Assembly (NCBI GenBank): GCA_018882725.1
Contig: VERK01000002.1
Coordinates: 1 to 41,842 of the forward strand
Direction: 5' to 3'
DNA from: Actinomycetota bacterium
GTDB lineage: Bacteria > Actinomycetota > Acidimicrobiia > Acidimicrobiales > Ilumatobacteraceae
DNA length: 41,842 nt
In this document: one piece after another, positions 1 to 7,105 of the stretch
Layout: each line of letters begins with the position of its first letter
Position numbering within the stretch: the first letter of the stretch is position 1
Position numbers and translations under genes: made by a program
The notes under the pieces: model-generated
What the model saw: only the letters and a program-made list of their open reading frames with translations
Told to the model about the DNA's origin: nothing
Database searches by the model: none

Positions 1-363
1 ACCCTGGGCCGAGAGCATCAACAAGTGCTTCTTGGCCGAACGGTCGAGCGTGTACGACGCGTAGTACTCCTCGGCGATGTCGCTCGCGTGTTCGACCCAC
101 AGCCGCTTCACCACGTGGCCCTTGATGTCCATGCCGAGAATGTTTCCGGCGTGGAGGCGAACCTCGTCGGTGTTGTTGGCCAACTTGATGCCGCCGGCCT
201 TGCCGCGGCCACCCACTTGCACCTGCGCCTTGACGACGACCGGGAAGCCGGATGCACTGGCAACCTTCACGGCTTCGTCGACCGTGTCGGCGACGCCTCC
301 GGGGCTGACGGGGATGTCGAAGCGGGCGAAGTACTGCTTGCCCTGGTATTCGAACAGGTCCAT
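1..363 (-). CDS. sucC: Succinate-CoA ligase (ADP-forming) beta subunit, N-terminal part
   Basis: This is the TCA-cycle enzyme subunit that, with SucD, interconverts succinyl-CoA and succinate with formation of ATP or GTP. The 121 visible residues begin with the family hallmark MDLFEYQGKQYFARFDIPV and continue with VVVKAQVQVGGRGKAGGIKLA, the start of the ATP-grasp domain. The ATG at 363 follows AAAGAGGA at a normal ribosome-binding distance. The gene runs off the left edge, so roughly two thirds of the protein (family length about 380-400) and any following sucD are not visible. The B12-binding gene lies just upstream on the same strand, with a 64-base gap. Confidence 0.95.
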   Translation of the reverse strand, partial: MDLFEYQGKQYFARFDIPVSPGGVADTVDEAVKVASASGFPVVVKAQVQVGGRGKAGGIKLANNTDEVRLHAGNILGMDIKGHVVKRLWVEHASDIAEEYYASYTLDRSAKKHLLMLSAQG

Positions 364-427
364 GTCGGGGGATCCTCTTTCTGTTCGCGATCGGTTACGG
401 ACGAAGTTGTTGAGTGGCGCGGCGCGG

Positions 428-844
428 TTACACCGTGACGGCGTCTTCACGCGCGTCGAGTTCGATTTCGAGCCACTGTGCGATGGCCTTGAGCGACGAA
501 CCAGGGCCGAAGATCTCCGCCACTCCCTGCTCGCGCAGTGTGCGGGCATCGGCATCGGGAATCACGCCGCCGCCGAACACGAGCATGTCGGCGAGATCAC
601 GTGAGCGCAGTTCTTCCATCACGCGAGGGAAGAGTGTGAGGTGGGCACCGGAGAGAAGTGACAGGCCGACCGCGTCGACGTCTTCTTGAAGTGCGGTCTC
701 GGCGATCTGCTCGGGGGTCTGGTGCAGACCGGTGTAGATGACCTCGAACCCGTGGTCTCGCAGAGCACGGGTGATGGTCTTGGCCCCGCGATCGTGGCCG
801 TCGAGGCCAGGCTTGGCGACGACGATTCGATACGGCCGCTTCAC
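428..844 (-). CDS. Cobalamin-binding protein, methylmalonyl-CoA mutase C-terminal type
   Basis: This is a free-standing B12-binding domain of 138 residues, like the small or C-terminal domain of methylmalonyl-CoA mutase. It carries the DxHxxG signature (DGHDRG, with the cobalt-ligand His at residue 17 from the GTG), then SLLSGAH and GGGVIPD, which line the nucleotide-tail pocket. Such domains pair with a separate catalytic mutase subunit; none is seen here. The neighbouring sucC fits a methylmalonyl-CoA to succinyl-CoA route. I chose GTG at 844 because family members start close to this point. An in-frame ATG at 883 would add 13 residues but lies inside a strong hairpin. Confidence 0.85.
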   Translation of the reverse strand: MKRPYRIVVAKPGLDGHDRGAKTITRALRDHGFEVIYTGLHQTPEQIAETALQEDVDAVGLSLLSGAHLTLFPRVMEELRSRDLADMLVFGGGVIPDADARTLREQGVAEIFGPGSSLKAIAQWLEIELDAREDAVTV

Positions 845-861
845 GGCGGTAGACCCTAGGT

Positions 862-898
862 CCTGCCCGCCCGGGGCGCACATTTCGCCCCGAGCAGG
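862..898 (-). terminator. GC-rich hairpin after the His/Asp-rich gene
   Basis: Bases 872-878 (CGGGGCG) pair with 886-892 around a 7-base loop. An outer stem of CCTGC (862-866) pairs with 894-898. No long T-run follows, as is usual for hairpin terminators in high-GC actinobacteria. It sits about 40 bases past the stop of the minus-strand gene ending at 939. Confidence 0.45.
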
Positions 899-938
899 CC
901 ATCAGCCGGCGTCCCACCGCGAACGCCGCCTGACGAGA

Positions 939-1589
939 TCAGTGGGCGCGCAGGATCGCCCCGCCGAACGAGCCGGTGGCCACCAGGCGGACGACCTGGC
1001 CTCCCTCGACGACCGAGACGACCGCGACGAGGCCATCGGGGTCGGCCGCGGTGATCTGGTCGAGGACGGCATCGGTCAGGTTGGCGTCCAGAACGGCCAC
1101 CTGTGACTGCGTCGTACTACCCGCATCTTGAACACCGCGGGGGGTCGGCGTCTGACCCACCGGGTCGAGGTCGACCGAGTCGTTCATCGCTGGCTGGTCG
1201 CTGCCGACCGAGCCGGTGCTCGGCGAATCGTCCGAGATAGCGCCAGCATCGTCACCGGCATCGTCGCCCGAGTCGTCACCAGCATCGTCACCCGGATTCG
1301 GGTTCGAACCACTGGGCTCGCTCTGGTGGGTGTGATCGTCATGTCCGTAGCCGTGGCCGTTGCCATGGTCTTCGTGCCCGCGGCCGCGACCGGGGTTGTC
1401 GTCTTCGTCATGGCCGCGAACCGCGTCGGGGTTCGGATGGCCGTTCTCCTCGTGAGCCTCCTGGCTACGACTCGATGACCTCTCGGCTCCATTGCTGGCA
1501 GCGGCACCCGAGACACCAGCGCCCAGAACCACCGCGGTCGCGGCGGTGAGGGCGAGGGCCAGGCGGAGGGGGCGGCGGTTGATCTTCAC
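939..1589 (-). CDS. Secreted His/Asp-rich low-complexity protein
   Basis: The 216-residue protein has a clear Sec signal peptide: MKINRRPLRL, then a hydrophobic Ala/Leu/Val stretch ending near GVSGAAAS. After it comes a His-, Asp- and Gly-rich region (about residues 40-85, with HEENGH, GHDEDD, GHEDHGNGHGYGHDDHTHQ), an Asp/Gly/Ser linker, and a small C-terminal domain of about 75 residues with beta-rich character. The GTG at 1589 follows AAAGGA at good spacing. The His/Asp clusters suggest extracellular binding of divalent metal such as Zn, Ni, Cu or Ca, but no family is recognised. It is divergent from the membrane protein at 1696. Confidence 0.75.
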   Translation of the reverse strand: MKINRRPLRLALALTAATAVVLGAGVSGAAASNGAERSSSRSQEAHEENGHPNPDAVRGHDEDDNPGRGRGHEDHGNGHGYGHDDHTHQSEPSGSNPNPGDDAGDDSGDDAGDDAGAISDDSPSTGSVGSDQPAMNDSVDLDPVGQTPTPRGVQDAGSTTQSQVAVLDANLTDAVLDQITAADPDGLVAVVSVVEGGQVVRLVATGSFGGAILRAH

Positions 1590-1695
1590 GGTGGTTCCTT
1601 TCGTCGTGAGCGCCCATTGCGCTCTCACCGGACAAGAGGCCCCTGGCACACGGTCCTCGCAAAAACTTCGGAAATTTCTTGGGCAGACTTGGGCC

Positions 1696-2196
1696 GTGCG
1701 TCGTCCCGAGCTCCGCTCCCCCTTGGCCCGGGCCGTGGCCCCGGTGGCGGCCGGACTCGGCTTCTTCACGGTCCTCGGTCTCCTGATGTGGGGAATCGCG
1801 TCGCTGATGGCCGGTGAACAGGCCCAGACCACCACCTTCACGCCCGATCGTCTGCAGGTGGGCTCGATCACGCGGTGGGCCGATTCGATCGACGCCGATG
1901 GACCCGTGTTGTTCCCTGGTCTCGGCACCACATCGGGTGAACGCACGCTCGTACTCGACCACAACGGCACCAACGTCGAGAAGGGTTGGGTCGTCTACTA
2001 CGCGTACCCCGCCGATCGCGGCCCCGAGTGCGCGGTCGAACAAGTGGAGGGCACCGACGACTTCGTCGACTGCGAGGGTCGAACACTCGACGTGACCGAA
2101 TTGTCGCCGCCCACCAACGGCGAATACCCGATCGTCGAAGACCGCAAGACGATCTTCATCGATCTGGGTGAACGTCCCGCCGACACCACGCCGTAG
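1696..2196 (+). CDS. Membrane-anchored protein with extracytoplasmic domain (possibly degenerate Rieske fold)
   Basis: The protein has 166 residues. A short basic N-terminus is followed by one membrane helix (about residues 15-38, VAPVAAGLGFFTVLGLLMWG) and an outside domain of about 125 residues. The domain has two Cys, in RGPECAVEQ and FVDCEGRTLD. Their spacing and the surrounding pattern (C-x-V then F-x-D-x-C/H-G-x-x-F/L-D) recall the cluster region of Rieske-type proteins, but the His ligands are missing, so no [2Fe-2S] cluster is expected. The fold assignment is tentative. The GTG at 1696 was chosen because it directly precedes the basic and hydrophobic anchor. No Shine-Dalgarno is seen. 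Confidence 0.65.
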   Translation: MRRPELRSPLARAVAPVAAGLGFFTVLGLLMWGIASLMAGEQAQTTTFTPDRLQVGSITRWADSIDADGPVLFPGLGTTSGERTLVLDHNGTNVEKGWVVYYAYPADRGPECAVEQVEGTDDFVDCEGRTLDVTELSPPTNGEYPIVEDRKTIFIDLGERPADTTP

Positions 2197-2209
2197 TTCA
2201 GCGGACGCG

Positions 2210-3052
2210 TCAGCGCGGGAACAACTGCGGAAACCACTGACCCGACAATGGCTCACCGGGTGTGCGCGGATCGCGATCACCGAACAACTGTGTGAAGTCG
2301 GGTGAGCACGTCCACTCGCGCGGTGCGAACACCATGTCGTCTCCGAGCACACGCAGACTGAACACTCGCCGTCGTCCATTGCCCGACACCCCCGGCGCGC
2401 CGTGAACAGTGAGCATGTGGAACGCGATCGCGTCGCCCGGCTCGAGCGACCATGACTTGATGTCGAAGTCGTCTCGATGCGCGTCGAAGTCGGGGAGTTC
2501 GGTGAGTGAACCCTCGGGGAACCACTTGGCTTCCTTGGTGAGGAACGATCGCGGCATGAGCCATGGTCCGAGGTGAGTACCCGCCACCAATTCGAGGCAC
2601 GACGACACGTCCACCGGATCGACCGGAATCCAGAAACTCACGTTCTGACGACCTTCGACGTCGTAGTACGGCTGATCCTGATGCCACGGTGTGCGTTGTC
2701 GGGTGCGCGCCTCCTTCACCAGTACATGGTCGTGATACAGCCGGATCGCGCGGCTGTCGGTCAACTGCGCGGCCACGTCTCCGAGCGTCGTGATTCGCAT
2801 GAACTCCCCGAACGACTCGTGGTCGCGCCAGGTGCAGAAGTCTTCGATGAAGAACCCCGGATCGTCCGGTGAGCTCGCCACCTTGGCCCGTGGACTCGGT
2901 GTCGCAAGAACGTCGTCGATTCCGGCCGTGAGCAATTCGATCTCGCGGGGCGAGACGACACCGCGCAGAACAACCGCACCATCACGTCGATACGTCTCGA
3001 CGTCGGAACGACTCACGGTGACTCGCGATACCACCTGTTCATTCTGATACAC
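2210..3052 (-). CDS. Phytanoyl-CoA dioxygenase (PhyH) family Fe(II)/2-oxoglutarate oxygenase
   Basis: This is a 280-residue non-haem iron, 2-oxoglutarate-dependent oxygenase. The iron triad is visible as H124-x-D126 (PWHQDQPYY) and H217 (MLTVHGAPG). An Arg of RRRVFSLR (about 227-229) is placed to bind 2-oxoglutarate. Length and motif spacing are normal for the PhyH family, which hydroxylates acyl-CoAs, halogenates or modifies small molecules; the substrate cannot be told from the sequence. The start is a GTG at 3052 with no good Shine-Dalgarno. It is divergent from the Nudix gene, with only 22 bases between the starts. Confidence 0.9.
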   Translation of the reverse strand: MYQNEQVVSRVTVSRSDVETYRRDGAVVLRGVVSPREIELLTAGIDDVLATPSPRAKVASSPDDPGFFIEDFCTWRDHESFGEFMRITTLGDVAAQLTDSRAIRLYHDHVLVKEARTRQRTPWHQDQPYYDVEGRQNVSFWIPVDPVDVSSCLELVAGTHLGPWLMPRSFLTKEAKWFPEGSLTELPDFDAHRDDFDIKSWSLEPGDAIAFHMLTVHGAPGVSGNGRRRVFSLRVLGDDMVFAPREWTCSPDFTQLFGDRDPRTPGEPLSGQWFPQLFPR

Positions 3053-3074
3053 GCCGTCTGATACAAGAGAACGC

Positions 3075-3602
3075 GTGCCCTACACGCCGATCATCGGAAC
3101 TCTCGGCTACATGATCGACCGAGCCAACGACACGGTGTTGCTGGTCCATCGCAACAAACGCGCCGGTGACGAGCACCTCGGCAAGTGGAACGGTTTGGGG
3201 GGAAAACTCGAACCAGGTGAAGATCTCGCGGCTGGTATGCGACGGGAGTTGCTCGAGGAAGCGCACATTCACGTTCGTGCCATGACTCTTCGCGGAACGA
3301 TCTCGTGGCCCGGATTCGGAGCCAACGGCGAGGACTGGTTGGGCCCGATCTTCCTCATCGATCGCTGGGACGGAACACCACCGGCGTCGAATGCCGAGGG
3401 TGACCTGGCCTGGATCGCCACCGAACGCATCCGACGGGCCTGCAGTGACGACGCGGCCGTGCGCGAGTCGGCTGACTTGCCGATGTGGGAAGGCGACCGC
3501 TTCTTCTTGCCGTTGGTGTTCGACGACGACCCGCGGCCCTTCCATGGTGTGATGCCCTACGCCAACGGTCGGCCGGTCTCGTGGACCTTCGAGCGCTGGT
3601 GA
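3075..3602 (+). CDS. Nudix hydrolase (MutT/MTH1-like)
   Basis: The 175-residue protein carries a Nudix box at residues 43-65 (GKLEPGE, then RELLEEAHI). It fits GX5EX7REUXEEX except that Ala replaces the usual Gly near the end. The preceding GKWNGLGGKLEPGE and the later FHGVMPY resemble 8-oxo-dGTP or nucleotide diphosphatases of the MutT/MTH1 group. The likely role is hydrolysis of an oxidised or surplus nucleoside diphosphate derivative in the cytoplasm, but substrates of this family are hard to predict. It begins with GTG at 3075, divergent from the PhyH gene. Confidence 0.88.
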   Translation: MPYTPIIGTLGYMIDRANDTVLLVHRNKRAGDEHLGKWNGLGGKLEPGEDLAAGMRRELLEEAHIHVRAMTLRGTISWPGFGANGEDWLGPIFLIDRWDGTPPASNAEGDLAWIATERIRRACSDDAAVRESADLPMWEGDRFFLPLVFDDDPRPFHGVMPYANGRPVSWTFERW

Positions 3603-3668
3603 ACACCGACGCTCACACTGATAACGCGTCCGGCGCACACTGAATCACGCTGTCTTCGTTCCCTCTCC

Positions 3669-3926
3669 ATGCCCGAGAGGAATTCGTTCTGGCGTCGCAC
3701 CTTCGACGCCGCCCGATCGCACGGCGATTGGCATCGTGTCGACAAGCTCTACACACGCAACACCGCCGCTCAGATCGCGAGCGACATCCGACGTGCGCAT
3801 CTCGACGGACGTCAGTCGATCCGGACACAAGGAATTCGTCGGGGTGAACAATGGGAGGCCCGCTGGTCCGACATCAAGACCGGCGCACCGGGCGATTGCG
3901 AAGTGTGGATCAGACTCGTGCGCTGA
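3669..3926 (+). CDS. Small conserved protein, paralogue A of an inverted pair
   Basis: This 85-residue protein is of unknown function. It aligns without gaps to the product of the opposite-strand gene at 3936-4268: about 36 of 81 positions are identical, including SFW, a shared YT and the stretch TAAQIASDIR, then GI..GE.W.ARW. That conservation, on opposite strands, is good evidence that both are real genes. It has no membrane helix and is basic, with evenly spaced Trp/Arg. No family is recognised, and nucleic-acid binding is only a guess. The ATG at 3669 has no clear Shine-Dalgarno. Confidence 0.7.
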   Translation: MPERNSFWRRTFDAARSHGDWHRVDKLYTRNTAAQIASDIRRAHLDGRQSIRTQGIRRGEQWEARWSDIKTGAPGDCEVWIRLVR

Positions 3927-3935
3927 TCACGCGCA

Positions 3936-4268
3936 TCACTTCTGGTAGCCGACGAACTTGATCCAGATCGAGAAGCTGCCGGGCGGGCACTTCTCGTCGG
4001 CACCCCATCGTGCGGTCCACAACTCGCCGGGGAGAATGCCGCGCACACGCAACGTGTCGAGCGGACGACGATGCGACGAACGGATGTCGCTCGCGATCTG
4101 AGCCGCAGTCGACGCGGTGTAAAAGCGCTGCACGCGAACCCAGCGACTCTGTTGGCGCGCCTCGTCGAGTGCGAGCACCCAGAACGACTGACGTTGCCAG
4201 TGCCCACCGTTCGGTGGCTCTTCAGCCACGACACGCCGCGACGCTCTCGAGTGGCCCCGCTCCGCCAT
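3936..4268 (-). CDS. Small conserved protein, paralogue B of an inverted pair
   Basis: This 110-residue protein has a C-terminal 80 residues homologous to the gene at 3669-3926 (shared SFW, YT, TAAQIASDIR, GE-W-ARW, WI). The first 27 or so residues are extra and low in complexity, so the true start may be the in-frame GTG at 4229 rather than the ATG at 4268. The two genes converge, with nine bases between their stop codons, so the pair is a tail-to-tail inverted duplication. The function is unknown. The 105 bases upstream (4269-4373) are AT-richer and hold no gene. Confidence 0.7.
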   Translation of the reverse strand: MAERGHSRASRRVVAEEPPNGGHWQRQSFWVLALDEARQQSRWVRVQRFYTASTAAQIASDIRSSHRRPLDTLRVRGILPGELWTARWGADEKCPPGSFSIWIKFVGYQK

Positions 4269-4373
4269 GCCCTCAGTGTCGTCAATAGAAGTAGATCTGT
4301 CATCACAATCGGTGAGAACCGTCTACACCATTTTCTTAGACGATTAAGGAAATAGCTCCAGGTGACGACGAGT

Positions 4374-4958
4374 TCACGCCGCTGACGTGCTCACACCATT
4401 AGTTGCTAGGCCATCCACGACTAACCGGGCCTTCTCTTGTGCTCGATGAACTCGACGCAACACGGTGGTGTGCGATTCAGCGTTGATGCCGGCCACCTCC
4501 GAGAAGTTGAGACCCACCAGACGAGTTCGACAGAAATCGCGCTGCTCGTCGGAGGTCATGGTGGACAGCACGGCGCCGAGGAGTTCGCGGCCCTCGATCT
4601 CGGTCGTGGCGTCGACATCGGATGCGTGCGACTCGATCGTGTGATCGAGGGACGACACGTCGCGACCGCGACGGGCTCCGGCACCACGTTGGGCGTCGTT
4701 GCTACGAATGGCATCGACCAACAACGACTTGCGAATCGCCCGCACGTAGGCCGCGCCGCTCGGATACTGGTCGACTTCCCGACGAACCGTCTTCACCAAA
4801 CGCAACGACAAGCGCGACACCGCTTCGTCGGCCAAGCCATACGGCAATTGGCGCGATTCGAAGATTCGGCGCGCGGTGGCGAGAGCCTCGCTCACGAATG
4901 CTTCTTCGCGGGCCGTGAATGCGATCCGCTGAGACGGATGGACTCGACGCTTCGACAT
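4374..4958 (-). CDS. ECF-like RNA polymerase sigma factor
   Basis: The 194-residue protein has a region-2-like segment (about 40-95: DEAVSRLSLRLVKTV..., then AYVRAIRKSLLVDAIRSNDAQRG). A linker follows, then a region-4-like segment (about 125-180: LLGAVLSTMTSDEQRDFCRTRLVGLNFSEVAGI, ending in LRRVHRAQEKAR). The layout matches extracytoplasmic-function sigma factors, although the sequence is divergent and could be a sigma-like regulator. I chose ATG 4958 because AAGGAG sits five bases before it; a GTG at 4964 overlaps that site. It lies 86 bases downstream of the 510-residue gene on the same strand, so the two may be co-transcribed. Confidence 0.7.
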   Translation of the reverse strand: MSKRRVHPSQRIAFTAREEAFVSEALATARRIFESRQLPYGLADEAVSRLSLRLVKTVRREVDQYPSGAAYVRAIRKSLLVDAIRSNDAQRGAGARRGRDVSSLDHTIESHASDVDATTEIEGRELLGAVLSTMTSDEQRDFCRTRLVGLNFSEVAGINAESHTTVLRRVHRAQEKARLVVDGLATNGVSTSAA

Positions 4959-5044
4959 GCTCACTCCTTCGCCGCCCCGGTTGGTTCGGCGAGACCAGAG
5001 TGACCAGGGGGTGTGTCAGAGAACAGGTGTTCGATGCACGAACA

Positions 5045-6577
5045 TCACGACGAGCTCTTGTCACGCAAATGCCGGCCGATGTAGGCGACCACCACCTGCT
5101 GCGTCTCGTTGTCGAAGAACACGTGCACTCGGTACAGGCTGGCACCCTTGCCGTTGCGGATGTGGGCCACCGCGTACTCCGTTCGACCACGCCACGTGAA
5201 CGCGTAGTCCTCGGAGAACTTGCGCTCGGCGGTGTCGGAAATTCCACCGGCGTAATTCAGCCCGAGGCTGCGGCACGAGATGGTGAGTGATGCGTTGTTG
5301 ATGCGACCGCTCTTCCAGTCACCGGCCACTACGTCGAGGCGGACCAGATCTTCGAGAAGTCGATCGGCGTTGACACCGTCGAGGTGCGCGGCGGTTTCGA
5401 TCGCACGTTGATGGAACGTGAGGTGTGTGCAGAGATCGCGCGCCTTGGCCACCGCGTCGGAAGCCGACGATGCTCGTAACTCGGTTCCCCGCTTGCCCAG
5501 TCGAATTTCGAGGGCCACGTTGCGCTGCACCAATTGATCGACGAGACCTTCACGATTCTCGAGAAGTTGGTTGCGCTCGTCGATGGTGCGATCGGCCTCG
5601 GCCAGCGCCTGCTCGAGTTCGTCGATGCGGTTGTACGCCTCCTGCCAACCTTCGAGGGCCGCGCTGTACTCGTCCCAAGCCACCGACTGATCCGACGAGT
5701 CGGTGGTGGCGACCGTCGGCGTGGTGGGAACCACGATCGCCGCCGCCGTGGCGATCGTTTCGGCCGCCTTGGGCTCGCGTGGACGCCGGGTGAACGCCGG
5801 CGAACGCAACGGAGCGAGCGAATTGAATGCGGCCTCGTTCACCAATGCGAGACAGTCACGTAGTTCGTGCTCGGCTTCGACCGCGGTGACCTTCGACCCA
5901 CCCCACTGGCGCACGTCGCGACCCGGCCAGAACAGAGTCAGCCCGCGCGCGTTGAGAACCTCGAGGCCGTACAGAGCGTGGAAAGCAGTACGAGCCGCGT
6001 CACCTTCGAGTCGGTAGAGATGAGCCTGACCGGCGACACGGAGTCCGATCGACTCGACCTTGTACAGCGGTGTGCTCCTGGACGGCACGGTCTCGACCAA
6101 CACCGGCAACAGGCGACCCTTGGCGTCGCAGAAGGCCGCGACTTCTTGGGCCGCCATCGACTCGGACACCAATCGGACGCCCGCGAGTACGCGCTGGTTG
6201 GCGTCGTACAGGCGAGCGATCTCGAGAACGCGTGACACCAACTTCTGTACTGAAGCCACCGGGACATCGTTGGACGTCGGTGCGATGCGGCGTCCACCCG
6301 GGACGAGAACCACCCGCGCTTCGAAGGTGGTGGTCGTGTCGTCACTCGCAATCGTGATCGTGGTGGTGGCCACTGAGTTGCCGACGAGACCACGATCGAC
6401 CGACAAACGCCACCACCGTTCGGGTTGATCGTTGTCGACACGTACGGAGACACCGGCCTCACGTTCTTCGAACGGATGCTCGACCTCCACCCAATCGGTG
6501 ACCACGCGGCGGACCGAGTCGGTCTGCGCCGGAGTCCAGGCCGGTCCATCGAGGCGCATGGCGTAGACCGGTCGCAT
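5045..6577 (-). CDS. Large coiled-coil protein with possible RelE-like C-terminal domain
   Basis: The product has 510 residues and no recognised family. Residues 1-260 are a mixed alpha/beta region. An Ala/Thr/Pro-rich linker follows, then a coiled coil (about 300-375: YNRIDELEQALAEADRTIDERNQ and on). The C-terminal 75 residues (about 435-505) end in LYRVHVFFDNETQQVVVAYIGRHL, a strand pattern resembling the RelE/ParE toxin fold. This C-terminal reading is inference. The protein has no membrane helices. The ATG at 6577 has GGAGG immediately before it, too close for a normal ribosome-binding site. The sigma-like gene follows downstream, and its upstream neighbour is divergent. Confidence 0.65.
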   Translation of the reverse strand: MRPVYAMRLDGPAWTPAQTDSVRRVVTDWVEVEHPFEEREAGVSVRVDNDQPERWWRLSVDRGLVGNSVATTTITIASDDTTTTFEARVVLVPGGRRIAPTSNDVPVASVQKLVSRVLEIARLYDANQRVLAGVRLVSESMAAQEVAAFCDAKGRLLPVLVETVPSRSTPLYKVESIGLRVAGQAHLYRLEGDAARTAFHALYGLEVLNARGLTLFWPGRDVRQWGGSKVTAVEAEHELRDCLALVNEAAFNSLAPLRSPAFTRRPREPKAAETIATAAAIVVPTTPTVATTDSSDQSVAWDEYSAALEGWQEAYNRIDELEQALAEADRTIDERNQLLENREGLVDQLVQRNVALEIRLGKRGTELRASSASDAVAKARDLCTHLTFHQRAIETAAHLDGVNADRLLEDLVRLDVVAGDWKSGRINNASLTISCRSLGLNYAGGISDTAERKFSEDYAFTWRGRTEYAVAHIRNGKGASLYRVHVFFDNETQQVVVAYIGRHLRDKSSS

Positions 6578-6610
6578 CCCTCCAGTCTCGCCCCTGGCCC
6601 CGGCACCTCC

Positions 6611-6616
6611 TACCCT
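6611..6616 (+). promoter_or_regulatory. TANNNT box for leaderless start at 6623
   Basis: TACCCT lies six bases before the ATG at 6623, and no Shine-Dalgarno precedes that start. This fits a -10 box whose transcript begins at the start codon. Confidence 0.4.
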
Positions 6617-6622
6617 CGGAAC

Positions 6623-7075
6623 ATGTTCGATGCCTGGTCAGATGCAACGGCCGAGGCTCTGGTGGTGGCCAATGCGGCGGCCGCTCTCGTGATGACTGGC
6701 CTCATCTGGTTCGTTCAGATCGTCCACTACCCCTTGTTGGCCAACGTCCCGGCCGACCAGAGCACACGGGTGGCCGAAGAGCACCAGCGACGGACTTCTT
6801 ATGTCGTCGCTCTCCCGATGGCCGTGGAGGGTCTCACGACTCTCGCACTCCTCGTCGACCGTCCGAGCGACATCGCGGTGATCTGGCCCTGGTTCGGAGC
6901 AGTGCTCGTTGCAATCGCGCTCGCCTCCACCGTGTTGTTGTCGGTTCCTCTGCATGCACGCATGGCGCGAGCGTTCGATGCGACCACTGGTCCGAGGCTG
7001 GTTCTCACCAATTGGCCGCGAACGATCGCGTGGACACTTCATGGTGTCGTCGGTGTGGTGATGCTCGCGCCGTAG
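6623..7075 (+). CDS. Four-helix integral membrane protein, uncharacterised
   Basis: The 150-residue protein has four hydrophobic segments (about 13-34, 57-77, 90-112 and 128-148). The conserved-looking signature is LIWFVQIVHYPLL at the first helix, followed by EHQRR, and a Pro/Met/Glu run (LPMAVEGLTT) at the second. I recognise the general type as a conserved bacterial membrane protein of unknown role, but cannot name a function. The ATG at 6623 is divergent from the 510-residue gene, and its transcript is probably leaderless. It is followed 30 bases later by the helicase gene on the same strand. Confidence 0.75.
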   Translation: MFDAWSDATAEALVVANAAAALVMTGLIWFVQIVHYPLLANVPADQSTRVAEEHQRRTSYVVALPMAVEGLTTLALLVDRPSDIAVIWPWFGAVLVAIALASTVLLSVPLHARMARAFDATTGPRLVLTNWPRTIAWTLHGVVGVVMLAP

Positions 7076-7105
7076 GCTGATGTTCGATCGGGCAGGAGAA
7101 CGCTC

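Noticed and set aside
3612-6606. Prophage or genomic island around the accessory-looking genes
   Set aside because: No integrase, phage structural gene, flanking repeat or clear base-composition break is visible, so mobility is not supported.
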